From SIG575 sp964474295 (GTDB lineage: Bacteria; Bacillota; Clostridia; Oscillospirales; Acutalibacteraceae), in the NCBI GenBank assembly GCA_964474295.1, contig CAYYRN010000002.1, forward strand, positions 35,069 through 99,068: DNA of 64,000 nt. Direction: 5' to 3'. Shown here in pieces: positions 48,647-56,387 of this stretch; within the stretch, counting starts at the first letter, position 1; the number at the start of each line of letters is the position of its first letter. The translations under genes were made by a program, and so were the position numbers. The notes under the pieces were generated by a model that saw nothing but the letters and a program-made list of their open reading frames with translations, had not been told where the DNA came from and did no database searches.

Positions 48647-49752
48647 CAGATATCAACTTCTTCCCTCTCGTCAATACATACAGTTTCCGTTCGGATGTTT
48701 TTCGGATTCAACTCATCAATTTCAATCAGTCTTCCGCCACGTCTCCAGCCATAGGTCATATATCCGGCACAAATCGTTTGACAAAGCTTAATACCGTCTT
48801 TTTCGACAACAAAATCGTTCAAGTGGTCATGTCCGCAAAACAACGCAAGCACATCACCCTGCTCTTTGAAAGCATTAAACTCACCGTCATAACGTTTTGC
48901 GGGCGGACTCGGATTTTCGTTAAGCTCTCCGAGTGAACCCTCCGGTAAAACATAATACCGGTCATGTGCGCCCCGAACCGAGCCTGCTGTATTTTTGTCA
49001 CATTCTTTAAAAGCCTCATAAACCTCCGGCAAGGGTATGTGCTGAAACGCTACAGAGTAGACGGGATTACCTCCGTTTTCCTTTTTAAGCTTGTCCGATT
49101 TTCTTCTGTACCAATCGAGCTGAGATTTATGTACACAATCATATCCGCTGCTTTTGATTCCGTCAAGATAATCGTTAGAATCAAACAGCCAAATATTAAA
49201 TGCGGTTTTCTTTTTATCAGAGGAAAGAATCGGCAGACTGTAATTACCGCAACCGTAAACATCTTCTTCGTTATACAAACCTCTGAAATTTTCGTACTCC
49301 ATAAATACTCTCATTTGAAATTCTTTGAAAATATTATGCTCACCGTCATGATTTCCGAATGTTATTGCAAGAGGTAAGTTATATTTACCTACTGTTTGGT
49401 ATATTCTTCTTATAGTCTTTGCAGCATAATCGAAAGTTGCAAGCTCATAATTATTGCTTACGTTATCGCCTGTACAAACAACCAAATCGGGATTTGTTCT
49501 TTTGATACATTCTTCTATTAAATTTAATGTGTCGGTAATTTGTTGTTTTGTAAATTCAATCGGCTGTTCTTCCTCCATAAGTTCATAAACCAAATGGATA
49601 TCGGTCAAATGCAAAATTCTGAATTTTCCGTCAGAATTAAACTTTAACGGAGCTTGTACCTCCCTTTTGCAATAAAGAGACGGCCCTCCTACAGCAGTTA
49701 AAAACGGAAAAGTGAAATTTCTTATCAGTCTCGAAAGTATTTTGCTTTTCAT
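48646..49752 (-). CDS. Calcineurin-like metallophosphoesterase (Dcr2/PAP-like)
   Basis: A 368-residue metal phosphoesterase with blocks LTDIHLVY, CTGDNVSNN, FGNHDGEHN, FQHIPLPE and CGHDHLNDF, all complete. A short N-terminal segment (FTFPFLTAVGG) is mildly hydrophobic but not a good signal. Start at ATG 49752 behind GAGGT; an upstream extension of 22 codons has no ribosome site. Paralogous to 19692-20594. Co-transcribed with tcdA by a one-base overlap; the substrate is unknown. Confidence 0.85.
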   Translation of the reverse strand: MKSKILSRLIRNFTFPFLTAVGGPSLYCKREVQAPLKFNSDGKFRILHLTDIHLVYELMEEEQPIEFTKQQITDTLNLIEECIKRTNPDLVVCTGDNVSNNYELATFDYAAKTIRRIYQTVGKYNLPLAITFGNHDGEHNIFKEFQMRVFMEYENFRGLYNEEDVYGCGNYSLPILSSDKKKTAFNIWLFDSNDYLDGIKSSGYDCVHKSQLDWYRRKSDKLKKENGGNPVYSVAFQHIPLPEVYEAFKECDKNTAGSVRGAHDRYYVLPEGSLGELNENPSPPAKRYDGEFNAFKEQGDVLALFCGHDHLNDFVVEKDGIKLCQTICAGYMTYGWRRGGRLIEIDELNPKNIRTETVCIDEREEVDI

Positions 49753-49770
49753 ATGTAACCTCACAATTAT

Positions 49771-49797
49771 ATTATTAAAACAGCGGAGCCACTGTTT
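49771..49797 (-). terminator. Weak terminator overlapping the ndoA stop codon
   Basis: On the minus strand AAACAGTG/CGCTGTTT (49797-49790 with 49785-49778, including one T-G pair) and then TTTTAATAAT. Confidence 0.5.
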
Positions 49798-50149
49798 ATG
49801 TAGCCCCGCCGAGACCAAAGCTTACGCTTAAAGCTTTATCGATTCTGTCCATATCGATATCATCAAGGTTTCCCATACGCTCTTTAAGTCTGCGTTTGTC
49901 GAGTGTTCTTACCTGTTCGAGCAAAACAATAGAATCCTTTGCTAAACCGCAACCGTTGGCATTAACACGAATATGCGTAGGCAAACTGTTCTTATACTTT
50001 TGACTTGTTATCGCCGCCGCTATAACCGTAGGGCTGTATTTGTTGCCGACATCATTTTGAACAATCAAAACAGGTCTTATTCCGCCTTGCTCCGAACCCA
50101 CAACGGGACTTAAATCAGCGTAATAAATATCTCCCCGTTTTATCATCAT
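49796..50149 (-). CDS. ndoA: MazF/NdoA (PemK-type) endoribonuclease toxin
   Basis: A 117-residue mRNA interferase. The N-terminus KRGDIYYADLSPVVGSEQGG and RPVLIVQNDVGN are near-diagnostic of the Bacillus EndoA group; PTVIAAAITSQ and SIVLLEQVRTLDKRRL complete the fold. Catalytic Arg and Thr positions of MazF look present. Start at 50149 (or the adjacent ATG at 50146). No antitoxin gene precedes it in the 170 bases to the next upstream gene; the usual EndoAI partner is missing here. It has its own promoter, a hairpin and a palindrome in its leader. Confidence 0.93.
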   Translation of the reverse strand: MMIKRGDIYYADLSPVVGSEQGGIRPVLIVQNDVGNKYSPTVIAAAITSQKYKNSLPTHIRVNANGCGLAKDSIVLLEQVRTLDKRRLKERMGNLDDIDMDRIDKALSVSFGLGGAT

Positions 50150-50167
50150 TATAATCACTCTCCATAA

Positions 50168-50186
50168 ATATTGTTGACAACAATAT
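50168..50186. promoter_or_regulatory. 19-base perfect palindrome upstream of ndoA
   Basis: ATATTGTTG-A-CAACAATAT: 9-base arms around one central base, ending 19 bases before the ndoA start. It lies downstream of the promoter at 50269-50297 and contains no ribosome site itself; it could be an operator or an mRNA hairpin close to the start. Confidence 0.5.
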
Positions 50187-50215
50187 CTTTGCCAATATTT
50201 CAAAGAAATAAACAT

Positions 50216-50249
50216 AGGTTCAAAATTTCGGGGAGAAAATTGTGAACCT
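50216..50249 (-). promoter_or_regulatory. Leader hairpin between promoter and ndoA
   Basis: AGGTTCA/TGAACCT outer stem with an inner TTTC/GAAA stem. The downstream minus strand is only moderately T-rich, so this may be a weak attenuator or RNA-stability element. Confidence 0.4.
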
Positions 50250-50268
50250 GAAAACCTGTCCTCGAAAC

Positions 50269-50297
50269 ATTATATGCTGAGAATTTTTATAAGACAA
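50269..50297 (-). promoter_or_regulatory. Promoter of the ndoA operon
   Basis: On the minus strand TTGTCT (50297-50292), 17-base spacer, TATAAT (50274-50269). Confidence 0.6.
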
Positions 50298-50319
50298 CGT
50301 TTACAAAGATTATTTTAAA

Positions 50320-51276
50320 TTAATACCAGAGCCAACCGAATAAAAAGATAATTATTATCCATTGAATGAGCGAGTATTCAACATTTACTTCAACATTATA
50401 TCTTTCTTTACCGTCGGAAGATGTTGCGGCAACATATGCCGTTCCCGTTTTTTTGGATGTCAAAACACTGCCGTTTGTATCAACAATGCTTGTATCTGAT
50501 GAAAGCCACTCATATTCTTCGGAAGAATTAATAAGAGATGAAACATCCTTCGTTGATTTATAATCCATTTTAGCGGTATAATCTGCGGACATTCTTTCAA
50601 TTGAGCTTCCGAAAAGCGTAGCTTCCGAAAAATCATATGTCTGACCGCAAGTGGCAAGTGCCGATTCCTTGAGAGTTTCGCCGCCCCTTGCTGCGTAAAT
50701 GCCGCTTCGCATTGTTGAATTTTCCGTTTTTAGATATACGGGATCAATTCCGATAAAACCTTTGCCGTCATCAGGGGCATTGCTTTTAACTTTAAACTTA
50801 ATTGTATAAAGCTTTGTAAACTCCGTCAAAGTAGTGGTTGGAGTGCTTGTTCCCTGCGGAGCAAGAGAAGGAAGCCACGTTATAGAATTAAAAACAAGCT
50901 TATACCTTTTTGCCATCTTGCTTGAGTAGCTTTGATGATACATAGCAAGCGGAGACGAGGTTGAACCGTTCATACTTACAGGCATTGACGTTGCAAGCTT
51001 AACAGCAGCACCCTTTGAAGTATCAAGCGAATAATATTTTGAATCGTAAACAATAATCGTATTCACGTTAATTACCGGATAATCGGTTTTTGCACTGACC
51101 GTTACCGTAAAGCTCTCACCGGGAGCCGGAGCGGCTTTGCTTGACGTAAGCTTGATGTAAGCATGATAGTCTTTTTCACTTGCGGCAAATGACGTCACCG
51201 AAAATGCCGAAAACAGAAAAAGCAAGGACATAAAAACAGCCACAGCTTTTACACTGATTTTAAATTTACTTTTCAT
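50320..51276 (-). CDS. Membrane-anchored cohesin-like/Ig-like surface protein
   Basis: A 318-residue exported protein. Signal peptide 1-31 (SVTSFAA). Residues ~36-215 are a cohesin-like beta sandwich: APGESFTVTVSAKTDYP and IIVYDSKYYSLD align by eye with the internal domain of the giant dockerin protein. Residues ~228-300 resemble a bacterial Ig-like (BIG2) domain (EYEWLSSDTSIVDTNG ... GTAYVAATSSDG). The protein ends in a hydrophobic anchor, IQWIIIIFLFGWLWY, with no positive tail or LPXTG-like motif. It is the last gene of the sortase/LCP operon (15 bases behind the LCP gene). A role as a cell-bound receptor for dockerin proteins is inference. Confidence 0.75.
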   Translation of the reverse strand: MKSKFKISVKAVAVFMSLLFLFSAFSVTSFAASEKDYHAYIKLTSSKAAPAPGESFTVTVSAKTDYPVINVNTIIVYDSKYYSLDTSKGAAVKLATSMPVSMNGSTSSPLAMYHQSYSSKMAKRYKLVFNSITWLPSLAPQGTSTPTTTLTEFTKLYTIKFKVKSNAPDDGKGFIGIDPVYLKTENSTMRSGIYAARGGETLKESALATCGQTYDFSEATLFGSSIERMSADYTAKMDYKSTKDVSSLINSSEEYEWLSSDTSIVDTNGSVLTSKKTGTAYVAATSSDGKERYNVEVNVEYSLIQWIIIIFLFGWLWY

Positions 51277-51291
51277 TATAAAAACCTCCTT

Positions 51292-52473
51292 TTAATTTAC
51301 ACTTTCGTAAAAAACATCAAGAATCGTTTCATAAACCGATTCTTCATCCAAGATAAACTGAGGATAACTGTCGGTTTCGACATAATCGCCCTTCAGCGAA
51401 GTTACTTTTCCGATTTTTGCGGAATCACTTACCAGTTCACCTGCAATGTACACGGCACTCGAAAGTGTGATATCAGTAACCGAGTAAGCTTTTGCCGTAT
51501 TGTACAGAGTTGTCACTATGCCGATATTTTTCTTAGCCAACGTCATCGTCTTTGATGCGAAAGCTTTAATATACTGGATTTGACGCTCACGTCTTAATGA
51601 GTCCGAATCGGTTTTAGAGGTATCTCTTGCAGTCACATAAGAACGAGCTTGCGAGCCGACAAGCTTTACCTTTTCACCCTTTACAAACTGCCTGATTGTT
51701 TCAATTGAGGTCAGCTCAATTCCTCCGACCGCATCATTAAGGGCATCTATACCTTTTACCCTAAGTGAAAAATATGAATCGATAGGTATTCCCAAAAGCA
51801 CACGTTCAATTGATTTAATGACATTTTCACAGCTTGAGCTTCCGCCGTCGCCGTATGCAAAAGAAAGACAAATCTGCATTTTTTCCGTTTTAACAAAATT
51901 ACCGTTTGCGGAATAAATATCAACATCAATAACCGAATCCCTCGGAATCGCTATAACGGAAACCTCATTCTTCTTTGTATCGTAAGCCAGCACCATTATT
52001 GTATCGGCTTGACCGGCAACACCGTATTCGCTGCTGTACATCACGTTGCCCCGTTTATCATCAACACCCAGGAAAGCCACTGTGATTATGTCTTCATTAT
52101 ACACATATTTTTTGCCTTTGTACTCAACGGTTTTACCGCTGTCATCATAAGCCACGGCACCGTCCGAAGTTTGAAGTGTAACGGTTTCTTTCTTCTTGTT
52201 AATTTCTTCTTTACCTTTGTTACGCATAATCAACAGCGTAACGCCAATCAAAGAAGCAATCAAAAAGAGTATCAAAACAACAATTACCAAAATTCTCAAA
52301 GCTATTGACTGCTTTTTCTTTTTATGATGCGAATGTCTGTGATTTGAAGATTTACCGCTGTGTCCGTGTGAGGAATGATGATGGTGGTGATGAGGCTGTG
52401 AATCATAATACTTCATAAATTCACTCAAGGCCTCTTCGCTTGACACATTAAAGTTATCATTTCGTTTTTTCAT
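51292..52473 (-). CDS. LytR-CpsA-Psr (LCP) family protein with His-rich cytoplasmic tail
   Basis: A 393-residue membrane protein. LCP enzymes ligate undecaprenyl-linked glycopolymers to peptidoglycan. The cytoplasmic N-terminus (1-57) has six consecutive His (28-33) and six more by residue 50, then KKKK and one membrane helix (58-83). The outer LCP domain shows FLGVDD, GQADTIMVLAYD, IAIPRDS, VGGIELTS and an RRERQIQYIKAF motif with the conserved Arg residues. It overlaps the sortase gene by 17 bases, tying glycopolymer attachment to protein anchoring. Confidence 0.88.
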   Translation of the reverse strand: MKKRNDNFNVSSEEALSEFMKYYDSQPHHHHHHSSHGHSGKSSNHRHSHHKKKKQSIALRILVIVVLILFLIASLIGVTLLIMRNKGKEEINKKKETVTLQTSDGAVAYDDSGKTVEYKGKKYVYNEDIITVAFLGVDDKRGNVMYSSEYGVAGQADTIMVLAYDTKKNEVSVIAIPRDSVIDVDIYSANGNFVKTEKMQICLSFAYGDGGSSSCENVIKSIERVLLGIPIDSYFSLRVKGIDALNDAVGGIELTSIETIRQFVKGEKVKLVGSQARSYVTARDTSKTDSDSLRRERQIQYIKAFASKTMTLAKKNIGIVTTLYNTAKAYSVTDITLSSAVYIAGELVSDSAKIGKVTSLKGDYVETDSYPQFILDEESVYETILDVFYESVN

Positions 52474-53233
52474 CCTCAGTCAACACCCCGCAAACAAGAT
52501 ATCTTGCCCTCTTATCACCAATGCAAGTGCTAAGCACTATAAGCTTTGAATTTTCGTCCAATTTAATATCATCTCTGACATTTTTCAAAAGGCTCTGCGG
52601 TTGAAGAACCGTGTTTTGAAACTCTCTGAGCTGGTTTGCATCATCAAAATCAAAAGAGTTCATAATATGACGGTTATCATATTTAAAAGCAGAAACCACC
52701 CGATAAGTCAAAATATGATTTTGTGTATACACATAGAAAACATCATTTTTACTAAAAAAATCCTTATCCTGAAATTTGTGAAGTTCGGCAAACATTGAGC
52801 CGTTCTTCATATTATGCCCGTACAAAACAGTCACGGGGTCATAAAAATCAAGGCTGTTACAGGATTGCGAATAAATCATACCCGCAAACAAATATGTTTT
52901 ATCGATTGATTTATTAAGATAATAATTATCGTCAATTTTGCTTTGCACAACAGGATAATCAATATTTGTGTTCGGAATTTTTATCCACGCATAAACATCA
53001 TCGTTTTTTTCTTTGAGAGATGCAAAGTCAATTGGATTTTCGGCAAGCTCACGGACGGTTTCTTTTTGAGCGGAATCACGCAATTCACCATATGATTTTT
53101 CAGCCTTGTAACCGCTGTACCAATTAAAGCCGAGATAACCCAAAGCTGCCGACAAACATAGCAAAAGGAAAACAACAAGTACAGTAATTGAAATTTTATT
53201 TGCCCGTTTACGTTCGTTTTCTCTGCTACTCAT
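52457..53233 (-). CDS. srtB: Class B sortase
   Basis: A 258-residue membrane transpeptidase with an N-terminal anchor (about 14-35). Catalytic His140 (LYGHNMKNGSMF), Cys237 (LSTCIG) and Arg244 (DKRARY) are in the class B arrangement, including the extra helix between strands before the Cys. The start ATG at 53233 is behind GAGGG. Its likely substrate is encoded directly upstream (SPQTG at 140-144); clostridial SrtB enzymes are known to use S/P-PxTG rather than NPQTN. The LCP gene overlaps its 3' end. Confidence 0.93.
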   Translation of the reverse strand: MSSRENERKRANKISITVLVVFLLLCLSAALGYLGFNWYSGYKAEKSYGELRDSAQKETVRELAENPIDFASLKEKNDDVYAWIKIPNTNIDYPVVQSKIDDNYYLNKSIDKTYLFAGMIYSQSCNSLDFYDPVTVLYGHNMKNGSMFAELHKFQDKDFFSKNDVFYVYTQNHILTYRVVSAFKYDNRHIMNSFDFDDANQLREFQNTVLQPQSLLKNVRDDIKLDENSKLIVLSTCIGDKRARYLVCGVLTEDEKTK

Positions 53234-53251
53234 ATTTACACCCTCATAAAA

Positions 53252-53288
53252 CAAAGGTCTTGGATTCAACAAAGAAAGCAAGACCTTT
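53252..53288 (-). terminator. Intercistronic hairpin between the SPQTG gene and sortase
   Basis: AAAGGTCTTG/CAAGACCTTT (53253-53262 with 53279-53288), followed on the minus strand by GTTTTA. Partial termination here would give more substrate than sortase. Confidence 0.65.
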
Positions 53289-53306
53289 AGACATTAACCG
53301 ATTGGA

Positions 53307-53837
53307 TTATTTTGTTTTTTCCGTACGTTTCTTATAGATTAATGCAACGGCCATAAGACCTATTACCGACATAGCAACAACAAAGAAAGCCTGTGTATCA
53401 GCCGTGCCTGTCTGCGGAGAAGAAGAACTGTTATCGGGCTTTGCGGTTACCTGCTCGCCCGTTGTAACCTCACCGCTTACCGATTTGAAATGAGCCACAG
53501 CCACAACATCGGCTGTAAGATTCGGTTTGCTTCCCGCACCGGGAACGATTACTATTGTCAGTGTTGAATCATTAACCGTGCCTTGCGAAATTTCATACGC
53601 ACCGTCAATTTCCCAATGGTCAAAAACATATCCCTCTGCTGCAATTGCGGTAAGAACAGACGTCTCACCGGCTTTAAGAACAGACGGTGCCGCCGTTGCT
53701 TCACCTGAACCGACAACCGCAACAGTAGCTTCAACATTATAATACTTATCTGCCGAAGGACTGCTTGCGGCAAATGCCGAAACTCCGAAAGCAAGCATAA
53801 GCGACATAGCCAACAAAACCGACAAAAACTTTTTCAT
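53307..53837 (-). CDS. Sortase substrate with InlB-B-like domain and SPQTG signal
   Basis: A 176-residue secreted protein. Signal peptide about 1-24 (ending SAFAA). Residues ~30-125 look like a divergent InlB B-repeat (AEGYVFDHWEIDG is the typical core). A Ser/Thr/Gly linker precedes the C-terminal sorting signal: SPQTG (140-144), hydrophobic stretch 149-168 and KKRTEK. This matches the motif class used by clostridial class B sortase. Start at ATG 53837 behind GAGGTGG. First gene of the operon 53837-50320. Small size suggests a linker or adhesin subunit rather than an enzyme. Confidence 0.85.
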   Translation of the reverse strand: MKKFLSVLLAMSLMLAFGVSAFAASSPSADKYYNVEATVAVVGSGEATAAPSVLKAGETSVLTAIAAEGYVFDHWEIDGAYEISQGTVNDSTLTIVIVPGAGSKPNLTADVVAVAHFKSVSGEVTTGEQVTAKPDNSSSSPQTGTADTQAFFVVAMSVIGLMAVALIYKKRTEKTK

Positions 53838-53883
53838 AACTTCCACCTCATATCATAATTACATAACTACTTCTACAAGATAA

Positions 53884-53912
53884 ATTCTATCATACGCTTA
53901 ATTAAAAGTCAA
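53884..53912 (-). promoter_or_regulatory. Promoter of the sortase/LCP/cohesin-like operon
   Basis: On the minus strand TTGACT (53912-53907), 17-base spacer, TAGAAT (53889-53884). Confidence 0.65.
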
Positions 53913-53924
53913 CAGATTTTTAAA

Positions 53925-54551
53925 TTATTTTACACTGTCCGAGTCAATAACTTCAACTTTTTCCATTACTATCGGTTCGGACGGCTTTGAAAACTCACCG
54001 CTTCCTGCGACGTAAAGCATATCGATATTCAAGAACGAATCGACAACATCCATACCCTCAATAACCTTTCCGAAAGCGGCATAGCTGCCGTCAAGATTGG
54101 ATACGCTTTGATTATCGGCATAACAAATAAAGAACTGACTGCTTGCGGAATCATACTCGGAAGCTCTCGCCATTGAAACCACACCTCTTCCGTGTGCAAG
54201 CTCGTTTTGAGTAAATCCGTTTAACGAAAACTCACCTTTGATATTTTTACTGCTTCCGCCTGTACCGTCACCCTTCGGGTCGCCGCCCTGTGCCATAAAA
54301 TCCTTTATAACTCTGTGGAAAGTAAGTCCGTCATAAAATCCCGATTCGACAAGCGAAAGAAAATTTTCCACCGTCTCGGGTGCATATTCGGGATAAAGCT
54401 CAATAACAAAGCTGTCACCGCTTTGCATTGTTACCTTTACAAATGAGTGTTCACTGCTTTTCTTTGATGAACCACCGCAACCTGCAAGCGAAAAAATCAT
54501 CACAATCGAAAGAACCAAACAAATAATCTTTACTGCTTTTTTACTTTTCAT
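53925..54551 (-). CDS. Lipoprotein peptidyl-prolyl isomerase (cyclophilin type)
   Basis: A 208-residue exported cyclophilin. Signal ends LAGC (lipidated Cys). The PPIase core shows FHRVIKDFMAQGGDP with the catalytic Arg, GRGVVSMAR, SSQFFICYADN and FGKVIEGMDVV. A family loop GDGTGGSSK is intact. It should help fold secreted proteins. Start overlaps the stop of the alpha-galactosidase gene by 4 bases, an unusual pairing. I see no terminator behind it before the promoter at 53884-53912. Confidence 0.93.
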   Translation of the reverse strand: MKSKKAVKIICLVLSIVMIFSLAGCGGSSKKSSEHSFVKVTMQSGDSFVIELYPEYAPETVENFLSLVESGFYDGLTFHRVIKDFMAQGGDPKGDGTGGSSKNIKGEFSLNGFTQNELAHGRGVVSMARASEYDSASSQFFICYADNQSVSNLDGSYAAFGKVIEGMDVVDSFLNIDMLYVAGSGEFSKPSEPIVMEKVEVIDSDSVK

Positions 54552-56236
54552 AAAACATCATCTCCTAAAATTTCTTTAACATTACTTTGACCCGTAAGCA
54601 AATTAAACTTGAGAGTTCTTATCCCGCTTTGGTCTGCAAATTTAACTTCAATATCCTCACCGAGACTTACCCTCTCTGCGGAAATCACTTCCGTGTTGTT
54701 GTGCTTAAAGAACTTTTTAAGCAATTTCCAATCTTTTTCGCTGTATTCTTCGGCATTATCCGAAACAAAAAGCACATTTCCCATAAGGTTATTGACAAAA
54801 GCCAGCAACAGCTTTTGCTCATAATTAAATTTAAGGTTGCTGCTACGCAGGAAGAAAACATCGGGGTCGCTGCAAAACGCTCTGCCGTCAAGATGACGTC
54901 TGAAAACAGTATTGTTTATAGCATTTTGCGTTGACGGAAGTTCATTGTTGAAATTAAGAACGTTTTCGATTTTCGGGCTGAATGAAAGGCTGACATCACA
55001 ACTTATGCGGCAGGCATCAACAACACCAAACGAGGGAAGAAGCGGCACTCCGCAACCGAGCAGCAGCCTGTCACCGACACATTCACGCAAAAAGTCCATA
55101 GCCTCGCACATAATTTGACCTCTTGTTTTTCCGTTACGGGGAAACACACATTCACTGTAAAGGAAATCGAGCTTCACCATGTCGTATCCCCAATCGTTGA
55201 GAATCACATCGAAACATTCCCTTATGTAATTTCGTGCTTCTTCATTATAAAAATCGAGAACATATGCACCGCCCCAGGAAAAAGTTCCGACATGAGGCTT
55301 TCCGGTATCGGGAGATTTAACAAGCCAATCGGGATGTGCTTTTGCAACTTCGGAATCCTTTTGTGCGTTAAAAGGAGCAAGCCAAATACCTGCAAGATAA
55401 CCTTTTTCGTGAATTTTATCCGCAATGTATTTCATACCGTTCGGGAAATCTTTTTCGTTTTTCCGAATCCAATCTCCGACTTTCGGCTCATAACCGTCGT
55501 CAATCTGAAAAATCGAAACCTCATCACTTGCTTTGTCTAAAGCGTTTAAATCTCTGAGGATTATTTTTTCGTCGATTTTCTGAAAATAATTGTACCACGA
55601 TGTATAGCCCGAAAGGTGTTTGAGCCTCGGTTCGGGTATTTGCATTGCTTCAAAATATTTATCGAACACCTCATCATATGTACCTGTATATGCTACAACG
55701 TCCACAAGGTCATACTTTTCGTTTGTCACAAGACCTTTTACATCCTTGACTATCGAAAATTCGGAGGTATTCATATCATATCTGAAAACGGTATAGCCGT
55801 TTCTTTCACTCAAAGAACCGAAAAACTCAACCTTACTGCCGTTTCTGATGTAGGTATATCCGTTACTGTGAAAGTATCCTTTTTGCTTTTTATATCCCGA
55901 AAACGAATAATCGCCGCTGACTTCGGCAGCATTTTTTGACCATTTGAAAAGATTGGTGATGGGATTTGTACTTTTGAGTACAGACTCCTTTTGAAGTTCC
56001 GAAGATGTAGACCAAGATTGATATCCGTTTGAGAAAAAGACATCGCCTTTATTGTACGGGATTTTCGTATCAAGTTTAAATTCGATAAGCTCAATTTCAC
56101 AATCCGGTACAACATATGCCGAGATTTTTTCGTCACTTACCGAAAGTGATATTTCACAGTGTGGGTTATTTTTTTCATAACTTGTGTAAACTTTACCGTT
56201 TGCCCTGTACTTAATGAAAGATGAAAACTCGTACAT
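54548..56236 (-). CDS. GH36-type alpha-galactosidase
   Basis: A 562-residue cytoplasmic enzyme of clan GH-D. FQIDDGYEPKVGDW and GIWLAPFNA are melibiase signatures; the nucleophile Asp is in MVKLDFLY (about residue 355) and the acid/base Asp in ISCDVSLSF (about 412). The chain is shorter than the ~730-residue group I GH36 enzymes. The substrate may be melibiose/raffinose-type alpha-galactosides; no transporter lies beside it. AAGGAG precedes the ATG, and a good promoter lies just upstream. Confidence 0.87.
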   Translation of the reverse strand: MYEFSSFIKYRANGKVYTSYEKNNPHCEISLSVSDEKISAYVVPDCEIELIEFKLDTKIPYNKGDVFFSNGYQSWSTSSELQKESVLKSTNPITNLFKWSKNAAEVSGDYSFSGYKKQKGYFHSNGYTYIRNGSKVEFFGSLSERNGYTVFRYDMNTSEFSIVKDVKGLVTNEKYDLVDVVAYTGTYDEVFDKYFEAMQIPEPRLKHLSGYTSWYNYFQKIDEKIILRDLNALDKASDEVSIFQIDDGYEPKVGDWIRKNEKDFPNGMKYIADKIHEKGYLAGIWLAPFNAQKDSEVAKAHPDWLVKSPDTGKPHVGTFSWGGAYVLDFYNEEARNYIRECFDVILNDWGYDMVKLDFLYSECVFPRNGKTRGQIMCEAMDFLRECVGDRLLLGCGVPLLPSFGVVDACRISCDVSLSFSPKIENVLNFNNELPSTQNAINNTVFRRHLDGRAFCSDPDVFFLRSSNLKFNYEQKLLLAFVNNLMGNVLFVSDNAEEYSEKDWKLLKKFFKHNNTEVISAERVSLGEDIEVKFADQSGIRTLKFNLLTGQSNVKEILGDDVL

Positions 56237-56267
56237 TTTACAAACTCCTTATAATGTATTTGATTTA

Positions 56268-56296
56268 ATTTTAACATATAAATTCAAACATATCAA
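56268..56296 (-). promoter_or_regulatory. Promoter of the alpha-galactosidase gene
   Basis: On the minus strand TTGATA (56296-56291), 17-base spacer, TAAAAT (56273-56268). Divergent from the DUF1846 promoter 39 bases away. Confidence 0.6.
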
Positions 56297-56334
56297 CCAT
56301 AAAAAACTAAAATTCCATATTATTAAATTTTGTC

Positions 56335-56363
56335 TTGAAAAAGCAAATAGTTTATAGTATAAT
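56335..56363 (+). promoter_or_regulatory. Promoter of the DUF1846 gene
   Basis: TTGAAA (56335-56340), 17-base spacer, TATAAT (56358-56363). Confidence 0.7.
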
Positions 56364-56387
56364 ATTGTGGTATTATGGAGTTAATAT

